Origin: JAACFF01 sp963807975
Lineage (GTDB): Bacteria; Chloroflexota; Anaerolineae; Promineifilales; Promineifilaceae
DNA length: 64,000 nucleotides
NCBI GenBank assembly: GCA_963807975.1
Contig: CAWEDV010000002.1
Location: forward strand, 310,001-374,000
Reading direction: 5' to 3'
Made by a program: the position numbers and the translations under genes. A model generated the notes under the pieces. It saw nothing but the letters and a program-made list of their open reading frames with translations. It had not been told where the DNA came from and ran no database searches. Positions within the stretch are counted from its first letter, which is position 1. Every line of letters starts with the position of its first letter. Positions 51,751 to 61,086 of the stretch are shown here, in pieces.

Positions 51751-51798
51751 CTATCTCCTGTAACAGTAAATCGTCCAAATTTAAGTTATAGGAGATAG
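51751..51798 (+). promoter_or_regulatory. Hairpin that hides the recombinase ribosome site
   Basis: CTATCTCCTGTAAC (51751-51764) pairs with GTTATAGGAGATAG (51785-51798) through 14 positions, one being a G-U pair, with a 20-base loop. The right arm contains the GGAG ribosome site used by the recombinase gene at 51803. In any transcript that includes both arms the site would be masked. This would limit translation from read-through transcripts, a known strategy of mobile elements. Confidence 0.65.
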
Positions 51799-51802
51799 AA
51801 CC

Positions 51803-52675
51803 ATGACCCCCTTAAGACAAAGAATGATCGAAGATATGCAATTGCGCGGGCTGTCGCCGAAAACGCAGCAGTCCTACGTGCGTGTCGTGCGCCAACTTGC
51901 TGAATATTATAACAGATCGCCCGACCAAATTGATGAGGAAGAACTACGAGCGTTCTTCTTGTACCTGAAAAACGAAAAGTGTCTTTCTCGAAGCAGCTGC
52001 ACAGTGGCCCTGTGTGGTCTCAAGTTCTTCTACGAGTACACGCTCAAACGACGGTGGCCTGTGTTTCAGTTGATACGACCCAAGAAGGAGAAGAAAGTTC
52101 CGGTCGTGTTGAGCACGGAGGAAGTGTGGCAGATTCTCCGTTGTCTGCGCCGTCCCCATTACCGGGTATGCTTGAGCACGATTTATGCCTGCGGTTTGCG
52201 TATTAGTGAAGGAGCAGGCTTGCAAGTGAGAGACATCGACGGCGGCCGCATGCAAGTGCATGTGCACTTGGGGAAAGGCAACAAAGACCGCTACGTTCCC
52301 TTGCCAGCCCAAACAGTAGAGCAACTGCGTCGGTTCTGGGTTACCCATCGGCATCCTGTGTGGCTGTTTCCGGCCCGAGGACCTCGTGGTCGTGATCCGC
52401 TTTTAACAACCACAACCCCCATGTCAACAACGGGTGTGTCGCAGGCATTCAAAGCGGCCCTGGCCGAGAGCGGTATCAACAAAGCGGCCACGGTGCATAC
52501 GCTGCGGCATTCCTGGGCAACCCATTTATTGGAAGCCGGCATCCATTTGCGTCTGATTCAATTGTGGCTAGGCCATAGCTCACCCAAGACGACCGCCATG
52601 TACACCCATCTGACCCGAAAAGCCGAAGAGGTCGCCATGGCTACGCTCAATGAACTGATAGAAGAGTTGCCATGA
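51803..52675 (+). CDS. Tyrosine recombinase of an IS91-type unit
   Basis: A 290-residue phage-integrase-family recombinase. The SAM-like core-binding domain covers residues 1-90 (MIEDMQLRGLSPKTQQSYVR). The catalytic set is complete: Arg in YACGLRISEGAGL, Lys in GKGNKDRYVPL, HTLRHSWATHLL (His-x-x-Arg), His in LWLGHSS and Tyr in AMYTHLT. Its stop overlaps the start of the following HUH transposase by four bases. Pairs of tyrosine recombinase and IS91-like transposase occur in several bacterial elements. The frame is intact. Confidence 0.93.
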   Translation: MTPLRQRMIEDMQLRGLSPKTQQSYVRVVRQLAEYYNRSPDQIDEEELRAFFLYLKNEKCLSRSSCTVALCGLKFFYEYTLKRRWPVFQLIRPKKEKKVPVVLSTEEVWQILRCLRRPHYRVCLSTIYACGLRISEGAGLQVRDIDGGRMQVHVHLGKGNKDRYVPLPAQTVEQLRRFWVTHRHPVWLFPARGPRGRDPLLTTTTPMSTTGVSQAFKAALAESGINKAATVHTLRHSWATHLLEAGIHLRLIQLWLGHSSPKTTAMYTHLTRKAEEVAMATLNELIEELP

Positions 52676-53769
52676 GCACCATGGCCGAGATTGTCCATCA
52701 GTACGGAGCAGTGTATCAAGATAAGTTTGGTGATCGCCTGTTACCCAGTCATCGACGAACCTTGCGGGACATAGCCCACTGTCGAACAGCCGCCTTTGGG
52801 GGACACGCTTATCACTGTGCCACGTGTGAAGAAACACATTATCAGTACCATTCCTGTCAGAATCGACACTGCCCCCAGTGTCAACACAACGCAGCTCAAA
52901 AATGGTTGGACAAACAACAATCGTCTTTGTTGCCGGCACCCTATTTCATGGTCACCTTTACATTGCCGGGCGCCCTCCGTGATCTCGCCCGGCGCAACCA
53001 ACGAGCTGTATACAATCTGTTGTTTCGCGCCTCGGCAGCGGCACTTCAAGAGTTAGCCTGGGATCCGCGCTTCGTGGGTGGGCAAATCGGTTTGGTCGGG
53101 GTGCTACATACTTGGGGGCGCAGCCTGAACTATCATCCGCATGTCCATTATCTGGTACCTGCGGGTGGTTTATCAGCCGACGGCCGGCAGTGGCTCAGCG
53201 CCCGACATAACTTTCTGGTCCCTGTGAAAGCGCTCTCCCGTTTGTTTCGTGCTAAGTTTCGAGCGGGGTTACAAAAAGCATCGCTGACTAGCACCTTGGC
53301 AGCCGATACATGGACCTCAGAGTGGGTTGTCCATTGCCAACCGGTCGGCCGAGGCCAGGCTGCATTGAAGTATTTGGCCCCTTACATTTTTCGGGTGGCC
53401 ATTGGCAACCGGCGCATCATCCGAGCCGCTAATGGCAAAGTCACATTTCGCTACCGTGCTTCTGATACGGGACAATTGAGAACCTGTACGCTGACTGCGG
53501 AAGAGTTCCTGCGCCGCTTCTTGCAACATGTTCTGCCGAAGGGCTTTGTCAAAGTTCGTTACTATGGCCTCTTCAGTCCGGCACGGTTACATCAGTTGGC
53601 CGTGATTCGATTGTGGCTAGACACGTCCGAGCCGCAAGCGGTATCAACGGATGGAGCAAACGGCGTTGTTGATTCTGCCAATTCGGAGCGCGGTGTGCTC
53701 TGCCCAACCTGTGGGCAGTTGATGCAATTGGTACTGACTTTCCGTCCACGGCCTCGTTGTCCTCCTTAA
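52672..53769 (+). CDS. IS91-family HUH transposase
   Basis: A 365-residue rolling-circle transposase. The N-terminal zinc-binding domain is CATCEETHYQYHSCQNRHCP with CQHNAAQKW. The HUH motif is YHPHVHYLVP, and ALKYLAPYIFRVAIGNRR holds the paired Tyr residues of the nicking site. The C-terminus has an extra Cys pair (CPTCGQLM). Length is slightly short but the core is complete. It is translationally coupled to the tyrosine recombinase, so the two form one mobile unit, from about 51.75 to 53.8 kb. IS91 elements have no inverted repeats, so the limits are uncertain. Confidence 0.9.
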   Translation: MSTMAEIVHQYGAVYQDKFGDRLLPSHRRTLRDIAHCRTAAFGGHAYHCATCEETHYQYHSCQNRHCPQCQHNAAQKWLDKQQSSLLPAPYFMVTFTLPGALRDLARRNQRAVYNLLFRASAAALQELAWDPRFVGGQIGLVGVLHTWGRSLNYHPHVHYLVPAGGLSADGRQWLSARHNFLVPVKALSRLFRAKFRAGLQKASLTSTLAADTWTSEWVVHCQPVGRGQAALKYLAPYIFRVAIGNRRIIRAANGKVTFRYRASDTGQLRTCTLTAEEFLRRFLQHVLPKGFVKVRYYGLFSPARLHQLAVIRLWLDTSEPQAVSTDGANGVVDSANSERGVLCPTCGQLMQLVLTFRPRPRCPP

Positions 53770-54146
53770 TCATCTGACCGTTGCCCTATCGACTGACCAA
53801 TCCGATTCCGTTTCCAGACGGTGTCATTGGCATTGCCTTGCCAACCGCCGATAAATCAGTGTTCAGATTAACAGTGAATAGGTATGGAAACCCTCTCTGC
53901 TCTTGCTGATAGCGTGCTTAATTACTCGGCTCCCTTCTTGATCGCCTGATTTCATCCGATAAACCGGATTCACCTATCCTTTTCCGTCGTCTTAAATTCC
54001 ATACAACGCAACTGCCGGCTTAGTTCAAAGTAGATTATGTGGCGGCTCCGAAGACTCCGCGCCACATGAATCTCTTCATCTTTATCGACAGAATGGATCT
54101 GATGCGGCAGAATTCACTCAACCCAATGAGTTAAGAGGAATGAATT
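53770..54146. other. Gene-free segment downstream of the IS91-type unit
   Basis: This 377-base stretch contains no credible reading frame. It should include the 3' end (ter) of the IS91-type element, but no hairpin or recognisable terminus stands out. It precedes a small conserved pseudogene. Confidence 0.4.
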
Positions 54147-54497
54147 ATGAAGCGCGTGAAACGCACGGCCGTTATCGTCGTCCCCAAACAACCATTCATC
54201 AACTGGGCCAATTCAGTAGATGATAGCCATGTTTAGTTCGGAGATAATTCCTTACCAGAACACACTGTTTATCTAGTAGAAGACATCACTGATTATGTGG
54301 TTGACACCGTCGAGATCATCAAACCTCATTTTGAGTTTATCTTCAAGGAAGAACTCAATAGCTGGCACCGTTTAGAAAGCGATTGGCCCCCGAACCGCGA
54401 CCTGGAGACATTCTTAGAATGGTTCGAGATTCAGATCCATTCGATGGTTCTGGACCTACCTCGAAGACGGCTCAAAACAGAACGCTACGCCCCCTAA
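54147..54497 (+). pseudogene. Small conserved hypothetical gene with one in-frame TAG
   Basis: From ATG 54147 with GAGG upstream, 116 codons read MKRVKRTAVIVVPKQPFINW, then HTVYLVEDITDYVVDTVEII, EELNSWHRLESDWPPNRDLE and HSMVLDLPRRRLKTERY. The one flaw is TAG at 54234-54236 (codon 30). The family, which I recall only as a conserved hypothetical of ~115 residues, is continuous through this position. It may be a recent pseudogene or a read error. No function is known. Confidence 0.7.
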
Positions 54498-54576
54498 CAG
54501 ATCGCCTGCCTATCATGTACACTCTTACTGCCATTTAGGTTCCCTTTCCCCATCACCACGGAGATCGCTACAGTTC

Positions 54577-55725
54577 ATGTTCGCTACCATAGTCAACACT
54601 TGCCGATCGTTTCCCAGTCGCCTCAAAGAGAAATTCAAGAAGATCACCAGACCTGCCACAGCATCGCCTGCAACAGACATCCTCTCAGACGTACCTCGAA
54701 GTAAATATGACCTCATCATTGAAAATGCCATACTTCGTCAGCAGCTAATTGTTCTCAATCGCACTGTGAAACGGCCGAACCTGACTAATTCAGACCGGAT
54801 TCGACTGACATTTCTGGCGCGTTTAACGAATTTCTGGCCTTCTGCTTTGCTCATTGTCCAACCAGAAACGTTACTTCGATGGCATCGCGACCGCTTTCGC
54901 CGTTACTGGAAACGAAAATCAAAGCCAAAGACGCGCAAACCACGTACTCCTCGAGAAACCGTTGACCTCATCAAACAAATGGCCATCGAGAATCCGCGTT
55001 GGGGTGCAAAGATGATATGCGGAGAACTACTGAAGTTGGGTATTAGTGTCCACAAGCGTACTATTCAACGACACATGCGCAAAGTTCGCAAGCGAAATTG
55101 CGGTCAGACCTGGGCTACTTTCCTACGCAATCATGCTCAGGAGATTTGGGCCTGTGATTTTACAGTGGTTCACGCCCTTTTCTTCAGGCCTCTCTACATC
55201 TTCGTGATCATTCACCATCAAACGCGACGTATCGTACACGCGGCCGTTACCACCTCGCCCACCGATAAATGGACTGCTCAACAAATGCGAGAAGCAACCC
55301 CTTGGGGTCAACGGCCGAAATATCTCATCCGACACAACGATGGCAAGTATGGCCACAAGTTCAAATACGTTCTCGAGACTTCAGGCACTAAAGATATCAA
55401 CACCCCAGTGCGAGCTCCCAGCGCAAATGCCATTTGTGAGCGATTTATTGGCACCTTGAAACTGGACTGCCTTGACCACTGCTTGATTCTGCATGAGCGT
55501 CAGTTGCGTCATGTCGTCGATGAGTTTGTCGCGTACTATTACGAGTGACGATCGCATCAGGGTATTGATAAGTTGGTTCCCAACCGTTTCCATGAACCAC
55601 GTTCGCCACTATCAAATAAACCCAAGGGATCAATTGTTTCTAGACCGGTTCTTCGTGGGCTTCACCGTAGCTATACATATTCAACTACAATCCATTAACT
55701 CACTTTTTCACAATGGGATGGACTG
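54577..55725 (+). pseudogene. IS481-like integrase-core transposase, one premature stop
   Basis: The 323-residue frame from 54577 has ENAILRQQLIVLNRTVKRPN, ENPRWGAKMICGELLKLGIS, WACDFTVVHALFFRPLYIFV (first Asp), IRHNDGKYGHKF (second Asp) and APSANAICERFIGTLKLDCL (Glu). It stops at TGA 55546-55548 after VAYYYE, yet the same frame goes on with RSHQGIDKLVPN, the normal C-terminus. One C-to-T change (CGA to TGA) explains it. The catalytic triad lies before the stop. It is a relative of the much older copy at 12.06 kb. Confidence 0.85.
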
Positions 55726-56108
55726 ATACAGAGCACCGACAGAAGTTGTTTGTGGGCTCAGTTTACATTACCAATTGAAGACTTGTGATGAGCGGTACGT
55801 GATGAGATAGCTATCTACACTCCCGATTTCCGCCGGTGCAGCATAATCACATACCTTCTCTGAAACTGACCAAGGCCCTGATACAGCCATTGGTATCTGC
55901 AAAAGGCCATCAAAACCCCGGTGGATGACTTAAAGCGCACACAAACCCGATTTCTACCTATATTATGAAGTTTAAAAACACTCGTCTAACAGATGTCAAG
56001 CATAATTCTCCCTTGAAAGTCGCTTCACTACTGTCTGGATCAGGATTTTACACCTGCGGTTCTATGCGGGTAGCCTTAGCCGGTTGTACCGGACAATCAC
56101 TCGCACAG
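55726..56108. other. Gene-free segment between IS481-like pseudogene and efflux operon
   Basis: About 380 bases without any recognised gene. The minus-strand efflux operon ends at its right edge, so a terminator might be expected, but no clear hairpin with T-run was found. A short plus-strand frame at 55965-56147 has no supporting signal. Confidence 0.4.
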
Positions 56109-56324
56109 TTACCGCAAATCATCTTTCTGAACCGAAATCAGTTCTAATCCCAGATCACGTATCCGATTGATAACACCGAACAAGGCAGGCTGATCGACAG
56201 CTGTCAGCACGATCAATGTTTTTCCATTGTCGAGATAAACAACCGTGTGACCTTCAAACCAGCGTAACCAGCGTTCATCCAGACGGCCGTTTACGTAAAT
56301 GTGATAACAGGCATTCGTGTTCAT
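56109..56324 (-). CDS. Small conserved protein at the end of the efflux operon
   Basis: A 71-residue protein: MNTNACYHIYVNGRLDERWL, RWFEGHTVVYLDNGKTLIVL and QPALFGVINRIRDLGLELIS. The pattern YIYV.G.LDE.W..WFEG and D.PALFG.+..IRDLGL.L+S is, from memory, a common small family in Chloroflexota of unknown function, probably an ACT-like fold. It follows the MFS gene by 19 bases. A role as a regulatory or ligand-sensing subunit is only a guess. Confidence 0.75.
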   Translation of the reverse strand: MNTNACYHIYVNGRLDERWLRWFEGHTVVYLDNGKTLIVLTAVDQPALFGVINRIRDLGLELISVQKDDLR

Positions 56325-56343
56325 GATGCATCCACTTTAGCGA

Positions 56344-57648
56344 TCAGGCCAAACTCTGTGTGACATCACCCGACTGTGGGACATCACCCGGCATGGGTGT
56401 GTCTCGTGATTCGATTTGCATTACCGCAGGGATAAACAACCCGCATATGGCCATTAGAATGCAGAGCAGCCCGCCAAATAAGAACCATACCTGAATAGAA
56501 AACCGGTCGGCTACCGGACCTGCGACCAAGAGTCCAATAGGCACCATCGCAGCACCGAAACTGTTCAATAGCGAGAATATCCGGGCCTGCATATCAGGTT
56601 CAACAATCGTCTGTATCATGGCGTAGAATGGCCCCATCGTCATCGGCGTCATGATCCCAACAAGCAGCGAGCCAATGACTACCAACCATAGAGCGGTCGA
56701 GGGTGTTACCGCAAAAACCAGCGTACCAAGCCCCATGCCCATCAATCCAAGCATGGATGTCACGAAATTACGCTTGAAACCACCCCACGCACCTAGGACC
56801 GCGCCACCAACAAACATGCCGATTCCCATAGCTAACTCAACCCAACTTAGATGGATGGCGCTGCCACCGAAGTATTCCTTCACCAGCAGTGGCATCAGTG
56901 AAAAGGCGGGGATGATCGTCAAGTTAATGCCGACGGTCATCAGGCTAACAATCAACAGGCCCGGCCAGCTAATCACATAACGTAGTCCGGATTTGACCCC
57001 CTGCCATATTGTTTCCTGTCCTTCATCCTCTATGATGCCGGTGCGACGATCAGGTTGTGGAATGCGAGTAAATAACAAAGGTACGATGGCGAATAGGGCT
57101 GAGAAGACATCAATAGCCAGAATTTCCTGCATGGGCAGTACGCCGAGAAGCAGAGCACCCAGTGGAGCCGAGATGATATTTAGACCGCCATTGAGCATCT
57201 GGTTGATCCCTTGAATACGGGTCAGATGCTCAACCGGTACCATCAGCGACGTTGAGGCCATCATGGCATTGGTGTGGAACGATCCCAATAATGCACGAAT
57301 GAACATCACGACATAGATATGCCAGACTTCAACAGCATCCAGGGCAAACAAAACCGCCAGCCCAATTGTCACCAACATGATTACGGTGTCAGAAACCAGC
57401 ATGATTCGGCGGCGATCCCAGCGGTCAACAAGTGTGCCGATGAAGGGGCCCAGTATCACATTGGGCAGTAACCCAACCAGTGAAGCTGTTGCAAGAACAG
57501 TCGCTGAGCCTGTTTGAACCGTCAGGTACCAGATCAGTGCGAACTGAACAAGCTGGCTCCCAATAATTGAGAGTGCCTGTCCACCCCAGATAATAAAGAA
57601 GCGAGTTTTCCAGGGTATATTGTCGTTTAGAGAAAATTGTGTAGCCAT
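56344..57648 (-). CDS. MFS efflux transporter (macrolide-efflux type)
   Basis: A 434-residue major facilitator with twelve likely spans. FFIIWGGQALSIIGSQLVQF at the start and LVDRWDRRRIMLVSDTVIML (loop 2-3 motif) follow the MefA/MacA-like (COG0477, enterobactin exporter-like) pattern. Pro/Asp-rich C-terminal residues trail into the cytoplasm. It lies downstream of an ABC exporter pair in the same operon. A drug or peptide substrate is plausible but unproven. Confidence 0.88.
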   Translation of the reverse strand: MATQFSLNDNIPWKTRFFIIWGGQALSIIGSQLVQFALIWYLTVQTGSATVLATASLVGLLPNVILGPFIGTLVDRWDRRRIMLVSDTVIMLVTIGLAVLFALDAVEVWHIYVVMFIRALLGSFHTNAMMASTSLMVPVEHLTRIQGINQMLNGGLNIISAPLGALLLGVLPMQEILAIDVFSALFAIVPLLFTRIPQPDRRTGIIEDEGQETIWQGVKSGLRYVISWPGLLIVSLMTVGINLTIIPAFSLMPLLVKEYFGGSAIHLSWVELAMGIGMFVGGAVLGAWGGFKRNFVTSMLGLMGMGLGTLVFAVTPSTALWLVVIGSLLVGIMTPMTMGPFYAMIQTIVEPDMQARIFSLLNSFGAAMVPIGLLVAGPVADRFSIQVWFLFGGLLCILMAICGLFIPAVMQIESRDTPMPGDVPQSGDVTQSLA

Positions 57649-57733
57649 GAGAAAAGCCTTCCTGTTTCATAATGGAGAGCTAAAGCGTTGATCAAGCATG
57701 ATGTTGTCTTGCCCAAGAATGGAAATCGTTAAG

Positions 57734-58561
57734 CTAGAACCCCAACTCAGTGAGCCAACTTGATAGGCTCTCTTCTCTTTCTCTTCTCTCTGTCCCATTC
57801 TCGGAAGGTTTACCTAGGTACTTCTCAGAGCCGATTTGTCCATCCAGCATAAAGAGCACCCGCTCTGTCCTTGCCGCCACTCTCACATCATGCGTCACGA
57901 GCATGATCGTTGTGCCGGATTTATTGATTTCTTTCAGCAAATCCATGATCTCGCCAGCGGCCTTTGAATTGAGGGCACCTGTGGGTTCATCACCAAACAG
58001 AATGTCAGGCTTGTTGATCAGTGCACGGCATATGCCAACACGTTGTAACTGACCACCTGAAGCCTGCGTGATATCGTTACCGGCAAGATGCGCTACACCG
58101 ACCTGTTCCATTAACGCCTCTGCCCGCTGGTCGATCTGATCGTGGCTTTCCTCAAGTGCCAGATAAGCAGGAAGTACGACATTATCAAAAATAGATAGGT
58201 TCCTCAGCAGGTGAATATGCTGGAAAACAAATCCCATGCCGGTCAGGCGGACTTTTGATAATTCTTCCTCAGAAAGGGCGGTGATATCCTGGTCATTGAA
58301 CAGAACGCGCCCTGACTTTGCTCTATCCATACCACTGATGTTGTACAGCAGCGTCGATTTGCCGGAGCCTGACGGCCCCATCACGGATACAAACTCGCCT
58401 GGCTCTATAGAGAGGTCAACATCAGACAGAACAGTGTACTCCTTGTCATTTCCAAGTATAAAGCTCTTGCATAGTTGTTGTGATTCCAGTAATGCAGTCA
58501 TTTTTAGTTCTCCTTGTACAAAGCTCTTGCTTTGCTGTTGTGATTCCAGTATTGCAGTCAT
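57734..58561 (-). CDS. ABC exporter ATPase (LolD/MacB type) with duplicated start
   Basis: A 275-residue ATPase from ATG 58561, or 255 from ATG 58501. Walker A VMGPSGSGKSTLL, Q-loop FVFQHIHLLRNLS, signature ASGGQLQRVGICRAL, Walker B ILFGDEPTGALNS and H-loop LVTHDVRV are intact. The two starts arise from a 60-bp tandem duplication that copies the ribosome site AAGGAGAACTAAAA, the ATG and about 15 codons (MTAILESQQ.SKSF, MTALLESQQ.CKSF) in frame. It serves the FtsX-type permease gene 12 bases upstream. Confidence 0.92.
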   Translation of the reverse strand: MTAILESQQQSKSFVQGELKMTALLESQQLCKSFILGNDKEYTVLSDVDLSIEPGEFVSVMGPSGSGKSTLLYNISGMDRAKSGRVLFNDQDITALSEEELSKVRLTGMGFVFQHIHLLRNLSIFDNVVLPAYLALEESHDQIDQRAEALMEQVGVAHLAGNDITQASGGQLQRVGICRALINKPDILFGDEPTGALNSKAAGEIMDLLKEINKSGTTIMLVTHDVRVAARTERVLFMLDGQIGSEKYLGKPSENGTERREREESLSSWLTELGF

Positions 58562-58579
58562 TTTTAGTTCTCCTTATTC
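58460..58579 (-). repeat. 60-bp tandem duplication containing ribosome site and start codon
   Basis: Two adjacent 60-bp units share AGCTCTTGC, TTGTTGTGATTCCAGTA, TGCAGTCATTTTTAGTTCTC and CTT in the same order, with a few substitutions. Each has a full AAGGAGAACTAAAA-ATG module on the minus strand. The period is a multiple of three, so both starts are in frame with the ATPase. The substitutions show that it is not a recent read artefact. Confidence 0.85.
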
Positions 58580-60919
58580 CATAATCATTTCGGCGATATT
58601 CGTTTCTTTGATCCCCGTTCTCGTGCTGAGGAAGGTTGTTACAGCAACCGTAAACATCAGGATCAAGGGATACATCACATAAGCCTGGAGCGGGTCAATA
58701 ACGAAACTGATGCGAGACGCGCCCAGCAGCGACCAGACAACACTCACCAACTGCTGCCCTAACGTATTTGAGAAAAGGGTTCCCAGCACGATACCGAATG
58801 CCAGCAAGAACAGGGCTCTGGTGAGATATTGAATTCGGATATTCCGTATTGAGAAACCAAGGCTCCTCATGATCGCAATCTGATTACTGTCTTTGGTAAT
58901 GAGCATCATCATGAACAGCGATGTAATCAGGACGGATACGGCCAGCCCCACAACCACCGTGACTACGGTCACTGTCTTTAGCTGTTGAACTGTATTCCCC
59001 ATCGTCTGCGAGACATAGCCGGCCATGTCGGTGACGCGTGCCGGGTCAAATATCTGCGAGTATTCCAACACTTTCTCCTCTATGTTGGCGTCTGCTGCCA
59101 GGTCCAGGTTGACGGTATACCAGAGCACAGTCTGCGGATTGTAGGGCAGTGCTGCCTTAGCTGTTCTGCCGCCATTGGTCACATCCTGATAGAAACCGCT
59201 GACCACCATCTCCCGTTCCTGCCCCTCGATGACGAGTGTGACGGTATCGCCAATTTGTTTTTCCATTTCCCTGGCATTGAGAAAAGAGAGTGCGATCTCA
59301 TTCTCCTGTTGTGGCGCAGTTCCTTTCACATAATCCAGCGGGAACAATGAGAAATCACCGGTTTCAATATTGAGGCTATCCAGGGTGCCGTCACTCTGCA
59401 TGACTTTGAATTGCGATGTCACCAGAGGCGCTAGTTTCGCTACATCGGGATCATCCGTGAGAAAGGCGACTGTCCTATCGAATCTATCGGCAACGTCATC
59501 TGATTGACGTAAATCGATCCGAATGTCACTCTGCCCGATGCCCATATACGTAATGAATGTCGGTGATTGAATCGTCGTCAGGAAATGGATCGGGATGATG
59601 ATAATCACCGCGCAGAAGAAGAAAACGAAGGCGAGCAATCCATATAACCTGAAGCGCTGTATGACATCGCGAATGCCAAGATAGGCGTTGATGTTCAATG
59701 CCCTGCCTCGTTTGAGATTGAGCATCGGGATGCGCCTCATGGATTCGCCGACACTACCAGAGCGCAGCGCTTCAACGGCGGAGATGCGATTGAATCGTCT
59801 GAGTATGACCACACATGAGATGGTCACAATCAGGAAGATGCTGGAAGCTGCTGCCAGGGGCAGTGCCGTTTGCAGTACGCTCTTTGACGCACTCCCGATA
59901 TATAACAGAACATTGGCGGACAGCACCTGGTTCAGCAGTAGTGAGGTCAGGTAACCAAGTAACGTGGCGGCCGCACCCATGACGACATACTTGGCAAGAT
60001 AGAGTCGCTTGATGTCAGAGCGTGCAATGCCGATTGCCTTCATGACACCGATCTCTTTCGTGTCTTCTTCAATGGTCGCCAGGAGCGTAAAACGCAAACT
60101 GAGGATGGCAATGACGATAAGCAGCAGGCTCATCAGAATCACCACACCGGCGACAAGGCCGTCGGACAAGGCGTTTAGCGTTCTGAACAATCCCTGATCG
60201 ACGGCCGGCCCGGTCTTGGGTAAATCCGATGCCTGGTATGCGGAGACGAATGTGCTGATCTGGCTGTCATCAACAAGCAGAAATTCAATCAGATACTCGG
60301 TTTCATCCATAGTTTCTCTCAGGTTGGCATAGTCTTGCTCGTGAATCAGGAAGCGTTTGGAGTGAATAATGGCGGGGTTCATCTGCGAGTCGCGGCTGAA
60401 GGCGGTAATGGCGAAAACCAGTTCCTCGGCCCCCGTGTTTACACGAACCTCATCTCCAATTGCCAGATCCCGCTGCTGACTGTAGTACACAGGAACAGCA
60501 ATTTCTCCCGGTGAGAGTTCGATAATGTTGTTATCAAGGTCCAGCAAGAAATCAAAGCCTTCATTCTGGGTCACAAAGCTGATATCCATGATGCTGTTTT
60601 CTTCAGGGTTCCGGCTCTCTCCCAGAGTAAGATTGGAGCCATCCATGGTGATCATCTCGACCGTCTGCTGCTCTATGACCAACTCATTGGCGGCTGCCCA
60701 GTTGTCGATCTCAGGCTGGTCGAGCGGCCCGGCATGCATCTGCACGAAATGCGGCGTATTTGCTCTGGTGAACAGAATATTCAGGGAATTACCCAATTCA
60801 ATAATCAAGTTCGTGCCACTGGCTACCAGCAAGGCCGACAGGAAAATGAATGCAAACACCACGATCGTTATCAGTTTCTTCCGCAAAAAATCTTTCCTTA
60901 ACATGCGTCCAATAATCAT
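58574..60919 (-). CDS. FtsX/MacB-type ABC exporter permease
   Basis: A 781-residue permease with two FtsX modules. Span one (LITIVVFAFIFLSALLVASG) is followed by a ~210-residue extracytoplasmic domain. Three spans lie at about residues 255-380 with the loop ATIEEDTKEIGVMKAIGIAR, then a second exterior domain, and the last three spans follow with TKDSNQIAIMRSLGFSIRN. These two coupling loops are the family hallmark. It works with the ATPase encoded next. Exporters of this build remove peptides, antibiotics or lipoproteins. Confidence 0.92.
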   Translation of the reverse strand: MIIGRMLRKDFLRKKLITIVVFAFIFLSALLVASGTNLIIELGNSLNILFTRANTPHFVQMHAGPLDQPEIDNWAAANELVIEQQTVEMITMDGSNLTLGESRNPEENSIMDISFVTQNEGFDFLLDLDNNIIELSPGEIAVPVYYSQQRDLAIGDEVRVNTGAEELVFAITAFSRDSQMNPAIIHSKRFLIHEQDYANLRETMDETEYLIEFLLVDDSQISTFVSAYQASDLPKTGPAVDQGLFRTLNALSDGLVAGVVILMSLLLIVIAILSLRFTLLATIEEDTKEIGVMKAIGIARSDIKRLYLAKYVVMGAAATLLGYLTSLLLNQVLSANVLLYIGSASKSVLQTALPLAAASSIFLIVTISCVVILRRFNRISAVEALRSGSVGESMRRIPMLNLKRGRALNINAYLGIRDVIQRFRLYGLLAFVFFFCAVIIIIPIHFLTTIQSPTFITYMGIGQSDIRIDLRQSDDVADRFDRTVAFLTDDPDVAKLAPLVTSQFKVMQSDGTLDSLNIETGDFSLFPLDYVKGTAPQQENEIALSFLNAREMEKQIGDTVTLVIEGQEREMVVSGFYQDVTNGGRTAKAALPYNPQTVLWYTVNLDLAADANIEEKVLEYSQIFDPARVTDMAGYVSQTMGNTVQQLKTVTVVTVVVGLAVSVLITSLFMMMLITKDSNQIAIMRSLGFSIRNIRIQYLTRALFLLAFGIVLGTLFSNTLGQQLVSVVWSLLGASRISFVIDPLQAYVMYPLILMFTVAVTTFLSTRTGIKETNIAEMIME

Positions 60920-60958
60920 AAGTCTGTCCTTTACTGTTGGTGGGAATTACCATCTTCA

Positions 60959-61004
60959 GCAGTATAAGAGCTGTCGGGGCATTAATCGCCTATCGAAAGA
61001 TAGG
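60959..61004 (-). promoter_or_regulatory. Putative promoter and palindrome of the efflux operon
   Basis: A TATACT -10 candidate lies near 60959-60965 on the minus strand, about 40 bases before the permease ATG, with no good -35. The perfect inverted repeat CCTATC-GAAA-GATAGG (60989-61004) is centred roughly 33 bases upstream. That is an activator-like position, and the neighbouring LuxR/MalT-type regulator is the obvious candidate to bind. No other copy was found to test it. Confidence 0.35.
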
Positions 61005-61030
61005 TTTAGGGTTAAGGATAGGGGTAGGGA

Positions 61031-61063
61031 AATTAAAAAAAGAACTGATTGCTCAGTTCTTTT
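61031..61063 (-). terminator. Rho-independent terminator of the LuxR/MalT gene
   Basis: Arms AAAGAACTGA and TCAGTTCTTT (61039-61048 and 61053-61062) form a ten-pair stem with a four-base loop. On the minus strand the stem is followed by TTTTTTAATT. It lies 24 bases after the regulator's stop codon, so the regulator ends its own transcript before the efflux operon begins. Confidence 0.85.
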
Positions 61064-61086
61064 GAGGGTCTGGGGGGCCAGGAGAA

